Positions 17,841-27,892 of a DNA stretch of 64,000 nucleotides are shown here, piece by piece. The notes under the pieces were generated by a model. The model saw only the letters and a program-made list of their open reading frames with translations. It was not told the DNA's origin and did no database searches. A program made the position numbers and the translations under genes. The stretch is taken from contig CANQTF010000001.1 of the NCBI GenBank assembly GCA_947626745.1, forward strand, positions 433,811-497,810, read 5' to 3'. Positions within the stretch are counted from its first letter, which is position 1, and the number at the start of each line of letters is the position of its first letter. This DNA comes from an uncultured Lachnospiraceae bacterium (lineage in GTDB: Bacteria; Bacillota; Clostridia; Lachnospirales; Lachnospiraceae).

Positions 17841-20762
17841 TCAGTGAAACAGGTGATCCGTATGCTTAAACAGCCCGCTGTGCGACTTGATATTCTCCTC
17901 GTTGCCGACGACGCACAGGCAGTCGTCTTCCATGAAAGCCGCAATATATCCCGCCAATCCTCTGATCGTATCCGCGTCCGCCGCGAGCATCTCATCTCTC
18001 TCTTTCTGCAGCGCCTCATAGGGATAGTGCGTCAGGTATCCGGTCAGAGAGTAGACCCCCTTCATCGCCGGCGTCATAGGCATATCCGTCTCGCTCACCG
18101 CACCGATAATATACTGTGTCATAGTCCTCTCATCCGCCTCAAACCGCGCGATATAGTCCGCCGCCTTCTCGTACACGTCGATCGTATTCTGCAGGTTCGG
18201 ATCCCGGTAGGAGACAAAATAGCTGTCCCCGGATTTTGAGAAACCGCACATGCAGCCGTAGGCTCCGCCTTTCACACGCACCTGCGTCCACAGGTAATCG
18301 TAGCCCATAAGCACCCGCAGCACCTTAAGCGCGCCGTTGTACTTAAGCCCATGCTTCTCGAAATTACCCGCGCGGCACACATACTGGATCTGAGCGGACG
18401 TCATAAAGCCCTCGTTCTTTCTCTCAGGCTTCGGATCGTATCCCGGCTCACGGATCTGATCCGTGTACAAAGTCTTCCCGAAATCCGCTACAAGCGTCTC
18501 CAATCCCATAAGCCCTTCGCGCTCCGCCGTATAATCCACCATCAGATTTTCCGGACGGAAGATACAGCGGACGACTCTGTCCAGATTCTTGGTCAGTTCT
18601 TCCCTGCCGTCCTCAAATCCGCTTTCCAGACGTTCCAAAAGCCTGTAGAAGGGAATGCCGTTGATGTGCTCCAGCACCGCAGCCGGCTTGGACAAATAGG
18701 ACAGCGCTCTGCCCGACGCAAGCGTATGCCCCGCGGACATCATATCCGTCTGCATACAGGAGCGCCCCTCCGCGATCAATTCGTACAGCCGCTTCGTATC
18801 CGTATAATCGGAGCGCGTCAGTATCTCCTGCGCCAGCGCAAACGCCTGTGGCAGATTTCCGTACAGCACCTTGACTTTCAGGTCGAAGGTAGCCTTGTAG
18901 CTGGAGTGGTCCCGCGCGTCCGTGTAGGTGTTTACGGCCGGCGCGATCCCGCCCGTCTGCAGATTGATCTCATTGTACAGCTCGCTGTAGCTGTAGTTCT
19001 GCGTACTCACGAGTCCGATCATCATTTTCAAAAGTCCGACGTAAGGGAAAAGTTCTTCCGGCACCTGTCTTAAGTCGAACAGGAAACGCAGATACCCGAT
19101 GCCGTTGGTGTAGACATCGTGGTAGAGCAGCACCGTGTCTCCCACCCTTTTCTCCTCATTATAATAGGGCGCGGCCTCCCGCTTCATATCGGCTCTGGAC
19201 AGAAGCGGTATCTTCGCCAGATCCTCCGGGCGGTCGGCTTCCTCCTGATATCGCCTCAGCGCCTCCGTCTCCCGGACGATGCGGGCGATCTCCTCCGCGC
19301 TCATGACCGCCTTGCGCTCCGCAAGCTCCTGCGCCAGCTTTCTCTCCTTAACGCCCGTAAGCCCCCGCACCGGCTTTACGACCACCACGCTCTTGTGCGT
19401 ATTGCCGAGCAGATGCTTGTCGATCAGTTCCTCATAGTAGGCCGTGTCAACCGCCTGTTTCAGTGCCTTGTACACGTCCAAAAGCGCAAGGTTGGCAAAA
19501 GGCGCGGCATCGTCGTACAGCCACGTCTCCAACATATTCAGCCCGTATATGAGTCCCTTCGGCCGCGAGCCGAAATCGGCTTCCCGATACCGGAACTCGC
19601 TGTTGTTGAGATTGGCAAGGAGCGCCTTTTTATCCAGTCCCTTTTCCACCAGCTTCGACAGGGTCTCCTCCACGATGCGGACAAATTCTCCGCTCTGCTC
19701 CTCGTCGGCATTCTTCGCGACGATCGACAGATAGGGCTGCTTGATCCCCGTATCGTACACGCAGCTTATATCCGTGCCGATCCCGGCATCCAGAAGCGCC
19801 TGCTTCACCGGCGCGCCGGGCATCATACACAGGATATCGGCGAGCGTGGCAAAACCGTAGCAGAATCGTCTGTCCGGCTGCACGCCGAAGGCAAAATTGT
19901 ACGCCAGATAAGTATTGTTCCGCTCCGATTCGCTCTCCGTGATCGGGTACTCCCTCTCGACCTTGGCCGTCTCCGAAAACGGCTCCTGCGTCGCAAGTTC
20001 GGAATCCACCGCCAGCGCATCGTATTTCGACAGATACTCCTCATCGATCCACTGCAGCTTCTCCGCCATATCCATGTTGCCGTACAGATAGAGATAGCTG
20101 TTGGAGGGATGATAGTACTTTTTGTGAAAAGCCAGAAAATCCTCGTAGGACAACTGCGGGATCACATCGGGATCTCCGCCCGACTCCACGGAGTACGCCG
20201 TATCCGGGTAGAGAGAGTTCATGATCTCCTGAAACAGCACATCATCGGGCGACGAGTATGCCCCCTTCATCTCACTGTATACCACGCCGTTTATGGTCAG
20301 TTCGTCCGTTTCATCTTCCATCTCATAGTGCCAGCCCTCCTGCCTGAAGATCTTCTCCTCACGGTAGATGTTCGGATGAAACACCGCGTCCAGATAAACG
20401 TCCATCAGATTCTGAAAATCCTTGTCGTTGCAGCTTGCGACGGGATAGACCGTCTTGTCCGGGTATGTCATCGCATTCAGGAATGTGTTGAGCGACCCCT
20501 TGGCCAGTTCGATAAAAGGATCCTTCACCGGAAATTTATCCGAGCCGCACAGGACCGTATGCTCCACGATGTGTGCTGCGCCCGTGCTGTCCTTGGGCGG
20601 CGTGCGAAAGCCGATATAAAATACTTTATTCTCGTCGTCATTGGACAAAAGCGCGACTCTTGCCCCCGTTCTGTTGTGCTTCAGCAGATAACCGACCGAG
20701 CGGATATCTTTGATCTGCCTTTTCTCCAATACCGTATATGCCTGTAACTGTTCTATCTCCAT
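17841..20762 (-). CDS. M16C metallopeptidase (presequence protease/Cym1-like)
   Basis: The 973-residue protein is a full-length single-chain M16C peptidase. The inverted zinc motif HIVEH is at residues 64-68, with the downstream conserved GVVYSEMKGAYSSPDD stretch that carries the third ligand region. It has two tandem M16 halves forming a closed chamber that degrades oligopeptides. No signal peptide is seen, so it is probably cytoplasmic. An unusually structured ~550 bp intergenic region lies upstream (20763-21310), with repeated -10-like elements. The start at 20762 is preceded by GGAAAGGAGTCC. Confidence 0.92.
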   Translation of the reverse strand: MEIEQLQAYTVLEKRQIKDIRSVGYLLKHNRTGARVALLSNDDENKVFYIGFRTPPKDSTGAAHIVEHTVLCGSDKFPVKDPFIELAKGSLNTFLNAMTYPDKTVYPVASCNDKDFQNLMDVYLDAVFHPNIYREEKIFRQEGWHYEMEDETDELTINGVVYSEMKGAYSSPDDVLFQEIMNSLYPDTAYSVESGGDPDVIPQLSYEDFLAFHKKYYHPSNSYLYLYGNMDMAEKLQWIDEEYLSKYDALAVDSELATQEPFSETAKVEREYPITESESERNNTYLAYNFAFGVQPDRRFCYGFATLADILCMMPGAPVKQALLDAGIGTDISCVYDTGIKQPYLSIVAKNADEEQSGEFVRIVEETLSKLVEKGLDKKALLANLNNSEFRYREADFGSRPKGLIYGLNMLETWLYDDAAPFANLALLDVYKALKQAVDTAYYEELIDKHLLGNTHKSVVVVKPVRGLTGVKERKLAQELAERKAVMSAEEIARIVRETEALRRYQEEADRPEDLAKIPLLSRADMKREAAPYYNEEKRVGDTVLLYHDVYTNGIGYLRFLFDLRQVPEELFPYVGLLKMMIGLVSTQNYSYSELYNEINLQTGGIAPAVNTYTDARDHSSYKATFDLKVKVLYGNLPQAFALAQEILTRSDYTDTKRLYELIAEGRSCMQTDMMSAGHTLASGRALSYLSKPAAVLEHINGIPFYRLLERLESGFEDGREELTKNLDRVVRCIFRPENLMVDYTAEREGLMGLETLVADFGKTLYTDQIREPGYDPKPERKNEGFMTSAQIQYVCRAGNFEKHGLKYNGALKVLRVLMGYDYLWTQVRVKGGAYGCMCGFSKSGDSYFVSYRDPNLQNTIDVYEKAADYIARFEADERTMTQYIIGAVSETDMPMTPAMKGVYSLTGYLTHYPYEALQKERDEMLAADADTIRGLAGYIAAFMEDDCLCVVGNEENIKSHSGLFKHTDHLFH

Positions 20763-20801
20763 TGATACGCGGACTCCTTTCCGTTAAATAACTTAGAATC
20801 T

Positions 20802-21026
20802 ATTATACCATAATCACAGAAGCTGTAATCCATGGCAACCCAAGGAGAATTGCGCAGCAATTCTCGGGACGCAGATTGCTGAATCTGCGTCTATTATACC
20901 ATATCAGCAAGAAATCAAGCGCGAGCAAAGCGAGCATTTGATTTCACCTGATATGGTAACGACAGAATCTCTTAGTGCGTCAGCACGACGGCTGCGAAGC
21001 AGACGGATTCTGGAGTTATTATACCA
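20802..21026. repeat. Hairpin-rich intergenic block with three copies of ATTATACCA
   Basis: The nonamer ATTATACCA (leftward TGGTATAAT, an extended -10) occurs at 20802-20810, 20893-20901 and 21018-21026. Between the copies lie perfect hairpins at 20845-20865 (9 bp stem) and 20868-20891 (10 bp stem). There is also a long-range stem CCATATCAG/CTGATATGG (20899-20907 with 20948-20956) enclosing AAATCAA/TTGATTT (20912-20944), and a nested structure at 20963-21010. Only the third copy has a -35 (TTTACT, 21047-21042, 17 bp away), so it is the best promoter for the peptidase gene. The rest would be transcribed leader. Confidence 0.6.
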
Positions 21027-21063
21027 CCCACACAAAAACTTAGTAAAGTCAAAGTACACAAAA

Positions 21064-21100
21064 GAACAGGCAGGGATGAAATTATCATCTCTGCCTGTTC
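21064..21100 (-). terminator. Terminator downstream of the 21311-22520 genes
   Basis: A 16 bp stem (GAACAGGCAGAGATGA pairing across a 5-base loop, one mismatch) is followed leftward by TTTTG. It would end leftward transcripts of the sigma-like and 144-residue genes. Confidence 0.75.
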
Positions 21101-21153
21101 AAGGTGTAAAAAGGGAATTTTACTATACACTTTTTTTAAAAAAAGTATATATC

Positions 21154-21184
21154 CAACAATAACAGATAAGCTGTTATATTGTTG
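21154..21184. other. Second inverted repeat downstream of the 21311 gene
   Basis: CAACAATAACAG pairs with CTGTTATATTGTTG (small asymmetry) around a 5-base loop. Leftward, a CTTTTTTTAAAAAAAG palindrome follows about 10 bp later (21131-21145). It may be a back-up terminator. The rest of 21185-21310 is AT-rich and shows nothing I recognise. Confidence 0.4.
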
Positions 21185-21310
21185 TCGTTTTCGTGCCATT
21201 CCTGTCTGGCATTGTCAGTTTATCACATAATTTTTTGATAAGCAATACTATTTTATGATTTGCTTTTGTCATTCATCGCGCTTTTTGACATTTTTTTACT
21301 TTTTTCGCGC

Positions 21311-21745
21311 TTACACGTTAAATGCCATAAGCGCGAGCTTGGAGAGCATCAGCTCCTGCACCGCCACGCCATGCTTTTTCTTCTGTGCAAGATTCATGCC
21401 CACAAGCTCGTCCAGCTTCATCGTCCTGTTGACATACGCCGTCCTGACGCCGCCGAAAAATCTCTTCTTCTCCTCGAGGATGCATACCTTGACCCGCGCC
21501 TTGAGCTGGACATATGTCCGATACGAAAACTGATCCGGAGTCATATAGTAAAGCTGGCTCTCCAGCGTAGTCTCCGGATCGGTATCCTTAAAGATATAGT
21601 GTTCTATGATGCTCTTGTATTTGAAGTTGACCGCTTCCTGCTCCAGTATCTCCCTGTAGCTGAATTTTGCGCCGAGATAGAGAGAACCCGTATCCTGCAT
21701 ATAGTACTTATAGTCATCATTCTGCATGTCCGTCGTCACTGCCAT
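21311..21745 (-). CDS. Hypothetical protein downstream of the sigma-like gene
   Basis: No family is recognised. The 144-residue protein from ATG 21745 (MAVTTDMQNDDYKYYMQDTG) is rich in Tyr, Lys and Leu, has no membrane segment or signal, and ends in a hydrophobic stretch (LMLSKLALMAFNV). AAGGGAGA lies just upstream of the chosen start; the frame is open to 21781 and would overlap the sigma-like gene. It is 16 bp downstream of that gene, so the two are likely co-transcribed and may be functionally linked. A strong terminator follows at 21064-21100. Confidence 0.7.
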   Translation of the reverse strand: MAVTTDMQNDDYKYYMQDTGSLYLGAKFSYREILEQEAVNFKYKSIIEHYIFKDTDPETTLESQLYYMTPDQFSYRTYVQLKARVKVCILEEKKRFFGGVRTAYVNRTMKLDELVGMNLAQKKKHGVAVQELMLSKLALMAFNV

Positions 21746-21761
21746 AGCCGTCTCCCTTATC

Positions 21762-22520
21762 TTAAGTCTCGCGTTCCGCACCGCTCTCCAGATCCTCGAT
21801 CTTGCCGCCGCTCATGCGGACAGCGTCCTCGATCGCCTTGCGGCTCAGCCCCGACTCCGTCATCACTTCCTCTATCGTCACTTTCCTGCGCAGCTCCTCG
21901 GACAGCTCACGGGCCGCCTCCGCCACTTTGTTGACTTTGTCCGCTATCTTCTGATCCTTGTTGCTCTCCGCCGCATTCTCCGCAATATATTCCTCCATCG
22001 CGTCCATGATCATCCTGCCAAGCATTCCCTGCGCCTCGGAGGCATGCTCCAGCGCGCCGAGCATGGTGACGCCCGCCGCCACAGCCACGTTGCCCTCCCC
22101 GATCAGATCCTCGAGGAACACGCCCTGCCCCGCATAGAGCTTCGCGATCTCCGCCACCTGCGGCAGATACGCCTGTGCAAGTGTGCTCTGCGCATCCGCA
22201 TCGCCCGCCATCGCCGAAAGCGTGACAGCCTCCAGTTCCCCGGGCGCAGGCTCCGGCAGCGCGCGCAGCTCCTCCAGATAAGTCTCCAGATAATCTCTCT
22301 CCTCGTCCGCCAGATACTCGTCGGGATCGACGGGCTCTCCGACGCCGATCCGGTTTCCGTGCAGGTAATCATACACGAGCGTCATCTGTTTCCCGTCCAA
22401 GGACAGCGGCGCAAAAGCCTCTTCCACCTGCTCTTTGGAAACACAGCCGCCCTGCGACCTCGCAGTACGCTTTACCTGTTCCAGTGTCTTCGCAAAAAGG
22501 ATCTCCCTGTCTCTCCCCAT
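21762..22520 (-). CDS. Sigma-70-like protein without region 4
   Basis: The 252-residue protein resembles the N-terminal parts of primary sigma factors. Residues ~25-60 resemble region 1.1 (VSKEQVEEAFAPL...VYDYLHGNRI). Residues ~115-150 resemble region 2 (VAEIAKLYAGQGVFLEDLIGEGN, cf. IAKKY.GRG....DLI.EGN). Residues ~195-240 resemble region 3 (VNKVAEAARELSEEL...TIEEVMTESGLS). The -10-binding aromatic residues of region 2.4 and all of region 4 are absent, so it is unlikely to be a normal sigma factor; a holoenzyme-binding regulator is one possibility. It lies 4 bp downstream of the rhomboid-like gene and 16 bp before a hypothetical gene. Confidence 0.7.
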   Translation of the reverse strand: MGRDREILFAKTLEQVKRTARSQGGCVSKEQVEEAFAPLSLDGKQMTLVYDYLHGNRIGVGEPVDPDEYLADEERDYLETYLEELRALPEPAPGELEAVTLSAMAGDADAQSTLAQAYLPQVAEIAKLYAGQGVFLEDLIGEGNVAVAAGVTMLGALEHASEAQGMLGRMIMDAMEEYIAENAAESNKDQKIADKVNKVAEAARELSEELRRKVTIEEVMTESGLSRKAIEDAVRMSGGKIEDLESGAERET

Positions 22521-22524
22521 ACCG

Positions 22525-23400
22525 TCACCCTCTTTTTACATGCGTGTGCGTGTACAGGTGCTCTTCACAGTACTCGTAATTGCCGTCGCACTTCGAACAG
22601 AAACGGAACTGCAGGTTCGGGCTGTCCACCTCCGTCCTGCCGCAGATAGCGCACTTGTGTTTCGTGATCCCCGTATTCTTACGCACATCGCGCTTAAACT
22701 CCTGCCGCCTGTGGATCTGCTTCGGATTCATATGCATCATGTTCCGCGAGGTAAAGAAGAACACCACAAAATTCAGAAGCGACGCCGCTATGGCAAACTT
22801 ACCGTCCACGCCTGTCTGCAGGAACTCAAACAGCAGGAGCACGCCGTAGATGACGCCGAGCCACTTGACCTTGACCGGAATGATGAACATAAGAAGCACC
22901 TGCACATCGGGAAAGGTGGCGGCAAACGCAAGGAAGATCGACATATTGATATAGTAGGTGCTGAAATACATACTGGAATAGAGGAAGTATATCTTGGCCC
23001 CGTCCGCGCCCATCGCCGCAATACTGTCCGCATGAAAGAGATAGTGATAGCCAAGGAGCAGGAAGCTGCCCGCGATCGTAAAGAGCATTCCCTGCAGCAG
23101 ATATACATTGTATCGGTAAGTCCCCCACGTCCTCTCCAGCGTCGTGCCGATCGAACAGTAAAAGTACAGCATGATCAGGGTAAAGAAGATATTTCCCGTG
23201 GAGGGCGGGATCAGGATCCATGTAAACAGCCGCCACACCTGTCCGTGCAGAATGGCGTACGGATCCAGCGTAAGGTACAGGATCAGCGTGTTGCTTTTGT
23301 CAAACATCTGCAGCAGATAGCCGACGGCATAGCACAACACCAGTACAAAAGACAGGTTCTTGATCGCATATCTGCCAAATTTACGTTCAAATGGGCTCAT
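22525..23400 (-). CDS. Rhomboid-like multi-pass membrane protein with C-terminal zinc-ribbon
   Basis: The 291-residue protein (MSPFERKFGRYAIKNLSF) has about six membrane helices arranged as in the rhomboid/DUF1751 superfamily, including the L1-loop-like WRLFTWILIPPS. The catalytic GxSG motif of rhomboid proteases is not visible, so it may be a non-catalytic relative. The cytoplasmic C-terminus carries CAICG, CSKCD and CEEH clusters that look like a zinc ribbon. The start has GAGGAG upstream and a good promoter at 23451-23479. The open frame continuing to 24573 is antisense to the activase gene and is rejected. It is the first gene of a three-gene leftward unit. Confidence 0.8.
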   Translation of the reverse strand: MSPFERKFGRYAIKNLSFVLVLCYAVGYLLQMFDKSNTLILYLTLDPYAILHGQVWRLFTWILIPPSTGNIFFTLIMLYFYCSIGTTLERTWGTYRYNVYLLQGMLFTIAGSFLLLGYHYLFHADSIAAMGADGAKIYFLYSSMYFSTYYINMSIFLAFAATFPDVQVLLMFIIPVKVKWLGVIYGVLLLFEFLQTGVDGKFAIAASLLNFVVFFFTSRNMMHMNPKQIHRRQEFKRDVRKNTGITKHKCAICGRTEVDSPNLQFRFCSKCDGNYEYCEEHLYTHTHVKRG

Positions 23401-23450
23401 CTTTATTCTCCTCGTTGCAATCGTGTATTTTCTCCCGCAAGGCTGAATAC

Positions 23451-23479
23451 ATTTTAACATTCCTGATTTTAAATGTAAA
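23451..23479 (-). promoter_or_regulatory. Promoter of the rhomboid-like/sigma-like operon
   Basis: Leftward TTTACA (23479-23474), exactly 17 bp, then TAAAAT (23456-23451), about 50 bp before the start codon. It is divergent from the activase promoter at 23554-23582. Confidence 0.6.
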
Positions 23480-23553
23480 CGCCGCCGTGCCGCAAAATCC
23501 CCCAAGTCATAAAAATTTAATAAATGGCCGCCGGCTTTCCAGCAATTAGCCGA

Positions 23554-23582
23554 TTGCTTTTTGCAAAATCGTGTCGTATAAT
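23554..23582 (+). promoter_or_regulatory. Promoter of the activase gene
   Basis: TTGCTT (23554-23559), a 17 bp spacer and TATAAT (23577-23582) lie about 68 bp upstream of the activase start. Confidence 0.75.
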
Positions 23583-23649
23583 GACTAAGTCTGTCAAGGT
23601 AATTGTTTTTTTGATCTTTTGTAAAGTAAAACGGAGCGTGATTTCTAAA

Positions 23650-26600
23650 ATGGATGGAATACAGTATACACTCGGTATCGATATCGGTTCTACGACCGTG
23701 AAGATCGCTGTATTGGATGAGCAGAAGCAGATCCTCTTTTCCGACTATCAAAGACACTTTGCCAACATAAGGGAGACGCTCGCAGAGCTTCTCCGGAAGG
23801 CTTACGAAAAAACAGGGAACGTGACGGTGCATCCGATGATCACCGGATCCGGCGGCCTGACGCTCGCGAATCATCTCGGCGTGCCTTTCGTGCAGGAGGT
23901 CATCGCAGTCTCCACTTCCCTGCAGACGCTCGCACCCGCCACGGACGTGGCGATCGAGCTGGGCGGCGAGGACGCCAAGATCATCTACTTCGAGGGCGGC
24001 AATGTGGAGCAGCGCATGAACGGCATCTGTGCGGGCGGCACCGGCTCTTTCATCGACCAAATGGCCTCTCTCCTGCAGACCGATGCGTCCGGGCTCAACG
24101 AATATGCCAGAAACTATCATTCCCTGTACACCATAGCGGCCAGATGCGGTGTGTTCGCCAAGTCCGACATACAGCCGCTCATCAATGAGGGGGCGACCAA
24201 GGAGGATCTTTCCGCCTCTATCTTTCAGGCTGTCGTAAACCAAACGATCAGCGGGCTGGCCTGCGGCAAACCGATCCACGGCCACGTGGCATTCCTCGGC
24301 GGCCCGCTCCACTTCCTGTCGGAACTGAAACAGGCATTTATCCGCACGCTGAAATTGGACGAGGAGCACATCATAGACACCGAGAACTCTCATCTGTTCG
24401 CAGCCATCGGTTCGGCGCTGAACGCGAAGGCCGACACGGCTTTCACGATGGAAGAAATGGTCGGCAAACTCTCCTCCGAGATCAAAATGGAGTTTGAGGT
24501 GGAGCGCATGGCGCCCCTGTTTGTCTCCAAGGAAGACTATGACGCTTTCTGCAGACGGCACAACGCTCATCACGTGAACACCGCGGATCTTGCTTCCTAC
24601 AAAGGGAACTGCTTCTTAGGCATCGATGCCGGTTCCACCACCACCAAAGTGGCTCTGGTAGGCGAGGACGGCTCCCTGCTCTACTCCTTCTACAGCAGCA
24701 ACGACGGAAGCCCGCTCAAAACGGCGATCCGCTCTCTCAAAGAGATCTACTCCCTGCTTCCCGAGGGCGTTCGGATCGTGCGTTCCTGCTCCACCGGCTA
24801 CGGCGAAGCGCTGATGAAAGCCGCATTCCTTCTGGACGACGGTGAGGTGGAGACCGTGGCGCACTACTACGCCGCCGCCTTTTTCGATCCGGATGTGGAC
24901 TGCATTCTGGACATCGGCGGACAGGACATGAAGTGCATCAAGATCAAAAACCAGACAGTGGACAGCGTGCAGCTCAACGAGGCATGTTCCTCCGGCTGCG
25001 GCTCTTTTATAGAAACATTTGCGAAATCCCTGAACTACAGTGTGGAAGAATTTGCCAAGGCCGCGCTTTTCGCCGAGCACCCGATCGATCTCGGCACACG
25101 CTGTACGGTATTCATGAATTCCAAGGTAAAACAGGCGCAGAAGGAGGGGGCTTCCGTCTCCGACATCTCTGCGGGACTGGCTTATTCCGTCATTAAAAAT
25201 GCGCTTTTTAAGGTCATCAAGGTGGCCGATGCCTCCGAGCTCGGCAAAAACATCGTGGTGCAGGGCGGCACATTCTACAACGACGCCGTGCTCAGAAGCT
25301 TTGAGAAGATCGCCGACTGCGAGGCGATCCGTCCCGATATCGCGGGCATCATGGGCGCTTTCGGCGCTGCGCTCATCGCCAGAGAACGCTATACCGACGG
25401 TGCAAAGACCACGATGCTTACCATCGAGCAGATCACCGGTCTGCAGTTTGAGACAAGCATGGCAAAATGCAAGGGCTGCACGAACAACTGCCGCCTCACC
25501 ATCAATAAATTCACGGGCGGCCGCCAGTATATCTCCGGCAACCGCTGCGAACGCGGACTCGGCAAGACAAAGAATGAGAACGGCGTGCCGAATCTATACG
25601 ACTATAAGCTAAAAAGGCTGTTCTCCTGCTACGAGCCATTGTCTGCGGACAAGGCGTACCGGGGCACGGTGGGTATCCCGCGGGTCCTGAATATGTATGA
25701 AAATTATCCGTTTTGGTTCACCTTCTTCACGAAGCTGGGCTACCGGGTCGTGCTGTCGCCCAGCTCCAACCGCAAGATCTATGAGCTTGGCATCGAATCC
25801 ATTCCCAGCGAGTCGGAATGCTATCCCGCGAAGCTGGCCCACGGACATGTGGCATGGCTCATCAGCCAGAAAGTGGATTTCATATTCTATCCGGCGCTGT
25901 TCTATGAGCGGGACGAGTTCCATGAGGCAAACAACCACTACAACTGCCCCATCGTCACCTCCTACTCGGAAAACATCAAAAATAACGTGGAAGAGATCGG
26001 GCGCGGAGAAGTCGTGTTCCGCAACCCCTTCATGTCCTTCCGCGACCTGCAGACAGTCACGTCGGCTCTCACAAAGGAATTTCAGGGACTTCCCGTCACG
26101 GAGGTGATGGGCGCTGCGAAAGCCGCCTGGGAGGAACTGGAGCATGCCAGACAGGATATGCGCGACAAGGGCGAGGAAGTCCTGCGGTACATGGAGGAGA
26201 ACCACGTACACGGCATCGTGCTCGCAGGAAGGCCGTATCATATCGATCCCGAGATCAATCACGGCATTCCCGAGCTGATCACTTCCTACAATATCGCCGT
26301 GCTGACGGAAGACTCCGTCTCCCATCTTGCCAAACCGGAGCGGCCGCTCATCGTGTCCGACCAGTGGATGTACCACTCACGGCTGTACGCGGCTGCAAGT
26401 TATGTGAAGACGCGCGACGATCTGGATCTGATCCAGCTCAACTCCTTTGGCTGCGGTCTGGACGCCGTGACAACGGATCAGGTCAACGATATCCTGTCCG
26501 GCTCCGGCAAGATCTACACATGCCTCAAGATCGACGAGGTCAATAATCTGGGGGCGGCCAGGATCCGTATCCGCTCTCTGATCTCCGCCATCAAGGTGCG

Positions 26601-27891
26601 GCAGCAGAAGAACCGGCAGCGCGTGATCCGCTCCAGCGCGATCAACAAGGTGGCGTTCACGGAAGAGATGCGTAAGGAGTACACGATCCTGTGTCCGCAG
26701 ATGTCGCCGATCCATTTCGAGATCATGCAGGCCGGCTTTGAGGCGTGCGGCTATCATTTTGAGGTGCTTGCCAACGACAACCGCCATGCTGTGGATGTGG
26801 GTTTAAAATATGTAAATAATGACGCCTGTTATCCGTCTCTCATGGTGGTCGGACAGATCATGGACGCCCTGCTGTCCGGCAAGTATGACCTGAACAAGGT
26901 GGCGCTGATCATGACACAGACGGGCGGCGGCTGCCGCGCCACCAACTATGTGGGCTTCATCAGACGCGCTCTGGAGAAGGCGGGCATGCCGCAGATCCCG
27001 GTCATATCGCTGAATCTTGCGGGCATCGAGACGAATCCCGGCTTCCACCTGAACGCCGAGCTTCTCATGCGCGCAGCCTACAGCGCCATTTTCGGAGACA
27101 TCTTCATGCGCTGCGTGTACCGCATGCGCCCCTATGAGAAGGAGCCCGGCAGCGTGGATGCCCTCCACAGGAAATGGGTCGAAAAGTGCCGCGCGTTTGT
27201 CTCGCGAAAGCACATGAACCACTTTACTTTCCAGAGGATGTGCAGGGATATCATACGGGAGTTCGACGATATCCCGATCTATGAGGATATGCGCAAGCCG
27301 CGGGTAGGCATCGTGGGCGAGATCCTTGTGAAATACGCGCCCGCCGCGAACAATCATCTGGTCGAGCTGTTGGAGGCAGAAGGCGCCGAGGCGGTCGTGC
27401 CCGATCTGCTGGACTTTATGCTCTACTGTTTTTACAATCAGATATACAAGGCAGACTATCTCGGCACCTCCCGCAAGGCGGCGCTCGTCTCCCGCGCGGG
27501 CATCTGGGCGCTGGAGAAGCTGCGCGGCCAGGCCGCCAAAGCATTTGCGCAGAGCCGCCATTTTACGCCGCCGGTAAGCATCTATCAGATCGTGGAGTAC
27601 GCAAGACCGATCGTGAACATCGGCAACCAGACCGGAGAAGGCTGGTTTTTGACGGGCGAGATGGTGGAGCTGATCCACAGCGGCGTAGGCAATATCGTCT
27701 GCACACAGCCCTTTGCGTGCCTCCCCAACCACGTGGTCGGCAAGGGCGTCATCAAAGAGCTGCGCAAACGGTTCCCGCTCTCCAATATCGTGGCCATCGA
27801 CTACGATCCGGGCGCAAGCGAGGTCAATCAGCTCAACCGCATCAAGCTGATGCTCTCCACCGCTCAGAAAAATCTGAAGAAAGAAGCCTGA
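23650..27891 (+). CDS. Giant 2-hydroxyacyl-CoA dehydratase activase-related protein
   Basis: The 1413-residue protein has two ASKHA ATPase domains, each starting with a phosphate loop (GIDIGSTT at residue 9, GIDAGSTT at about 324). The second contains CSSGCGSF (about 446), like the cysteines that hold the [4Fe-4S] cluster in HgdC/BcrD-type activases. A CKGCTNNC cluster (about 607) follows, then DUF2229 and a dehydratase D-component-like region up to the C-terminus. Activases use ATP to push an electron into radical dehydratases or reductases. No separate dehydratase gene is nearby, so the substrate is unknown. The start was set at ATG 23650; an upstream open extension to 23524 contains the promoter. 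Confidence 0.9.
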   Translation: MDGIQYTLGIDIGSTTVKIAVLDEQKQILFSDYQRHFANIRETLAELLRKAYEKTGNVTVHPMITGSGGLTLANHLGVPFVQEVIAVSTSLQTLAPATDVAIELGGEDAKIIYFEGGNVEQRMNGICAGGTGSFIDQMASLLQTDASGLNEYARNYHSLYTIAARCGVFAKSDIQPLINEGATKEDLSASIFQAVVNQTISGLACGKPIHGHVAFLGGPLHFLSELKQAFIRTLKLDEEHIIDTENSHLFAAIGSALNAKADTAFTMEEMVGKLSSEIKMEFEVERMAPLFVSKEDYDAFCRRHNAHHVNTADLASYKGNCFLGIDAGSTTTKVALVGEDGSLLYSFYSSNDGSPLKTAIRSLKEIYSLLPEGVRIVRSCSTGYGEALMKAAFLLDDGEVETVAHYYAAAFFDPDVDCILDIGGQDMKCIKIKNQTVDSVQLNEACSSGCGSFIETFAKSLNYSVEEFAKAALFAEHPIDLGTRCTVFMNSKVKQAQKEGASVSDISAGLAYSVIKNALFKVIKVADASELGKNIVVQGGTFYNDAVLRSFEKIADCEAIRPDIAGIMGAFGAALIARERYTDGAKTTMLTIEQITGLQFETSMAKCKGCTNNCRLTINKFTGGRQYISGNRCERGLGKTKNENGVPNLYDYKLKRLFSCYEPLSADKAYRGTVGIPRVLNMYENYPFWFTFFTKLGYRVVLSPSSNRKIYELGIESIPSESECYPAKLAHGHVAWLISQKVDFIFYPALFYERDEFHEANNHYNCPIVTSYSENIKNNVEEIGRGEVVFRNPFMSFRDLQTVTSALTKEFQGLPVTEVMGAAKAAWEELEHARQDMRDKGEEVLRYMEENHVHGIVLAGRPYHIDPEINHGIPELITSYNIAVLTEDSVSHLAKPERPLIVSDQWMYHSRLYAAASYVKTRDDLDLIQLNSFGCGLDAVTTDQVNDILSGSGKIYTCLKIDEVNNLGAARIRIRSLISAIKVRQQKNRQRVIRSSAINKVAFTEEMRKEYTILCPQMSPIHFEIMQAGFEACGYHFEVLANDNRHAVDVGLKYVNNDACYPSLMVVGQIMDALLSGKYDLNKVALIMTQTGGGCRATNYVGFIRRALEKAGMPQIPVISLNLAGIETNPGFHLNAELLMRAAYSAIFGDIFMRCVYRMRPYEKEPGSVDALHRKWVEKCRAFVSRKHMNHFTFQRMCRDIIREFDDIPIYEDMRKPRVGIVGEILVKYAPAANNHLVELLEAEGAEAVVPDLLDFMLYCFYNQIYKADYLGTSRKAALVSRAGIWALEKLRGQAAKAFAQSRHFTPPVSIYQIVEYARPIVNIGNQTGEGWFLTGEMVELIHSGVGNIVCTQPFACLPNHVVGKGVIKELRKRFPLSNIVAIDYDPGASEVNQLNRIKLMLSTAQKNLKKEA

Positions 27892-27892
27892 T

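Noticed and set aside
19119..20747. Rightward 542-codon open frame over the M16C peptidase
   Set aside because: It is antisense to a clear M16C peptidase with its HIVEH motif and has no domain of its own.
23401..24573. N-terminal extension of the rhomboid-like gene through the activase region
   Set aside because: The extension is antisense to the activase ATPase domain and crosses two divergent promoters. ATG 23400 has a proper ribosome site.
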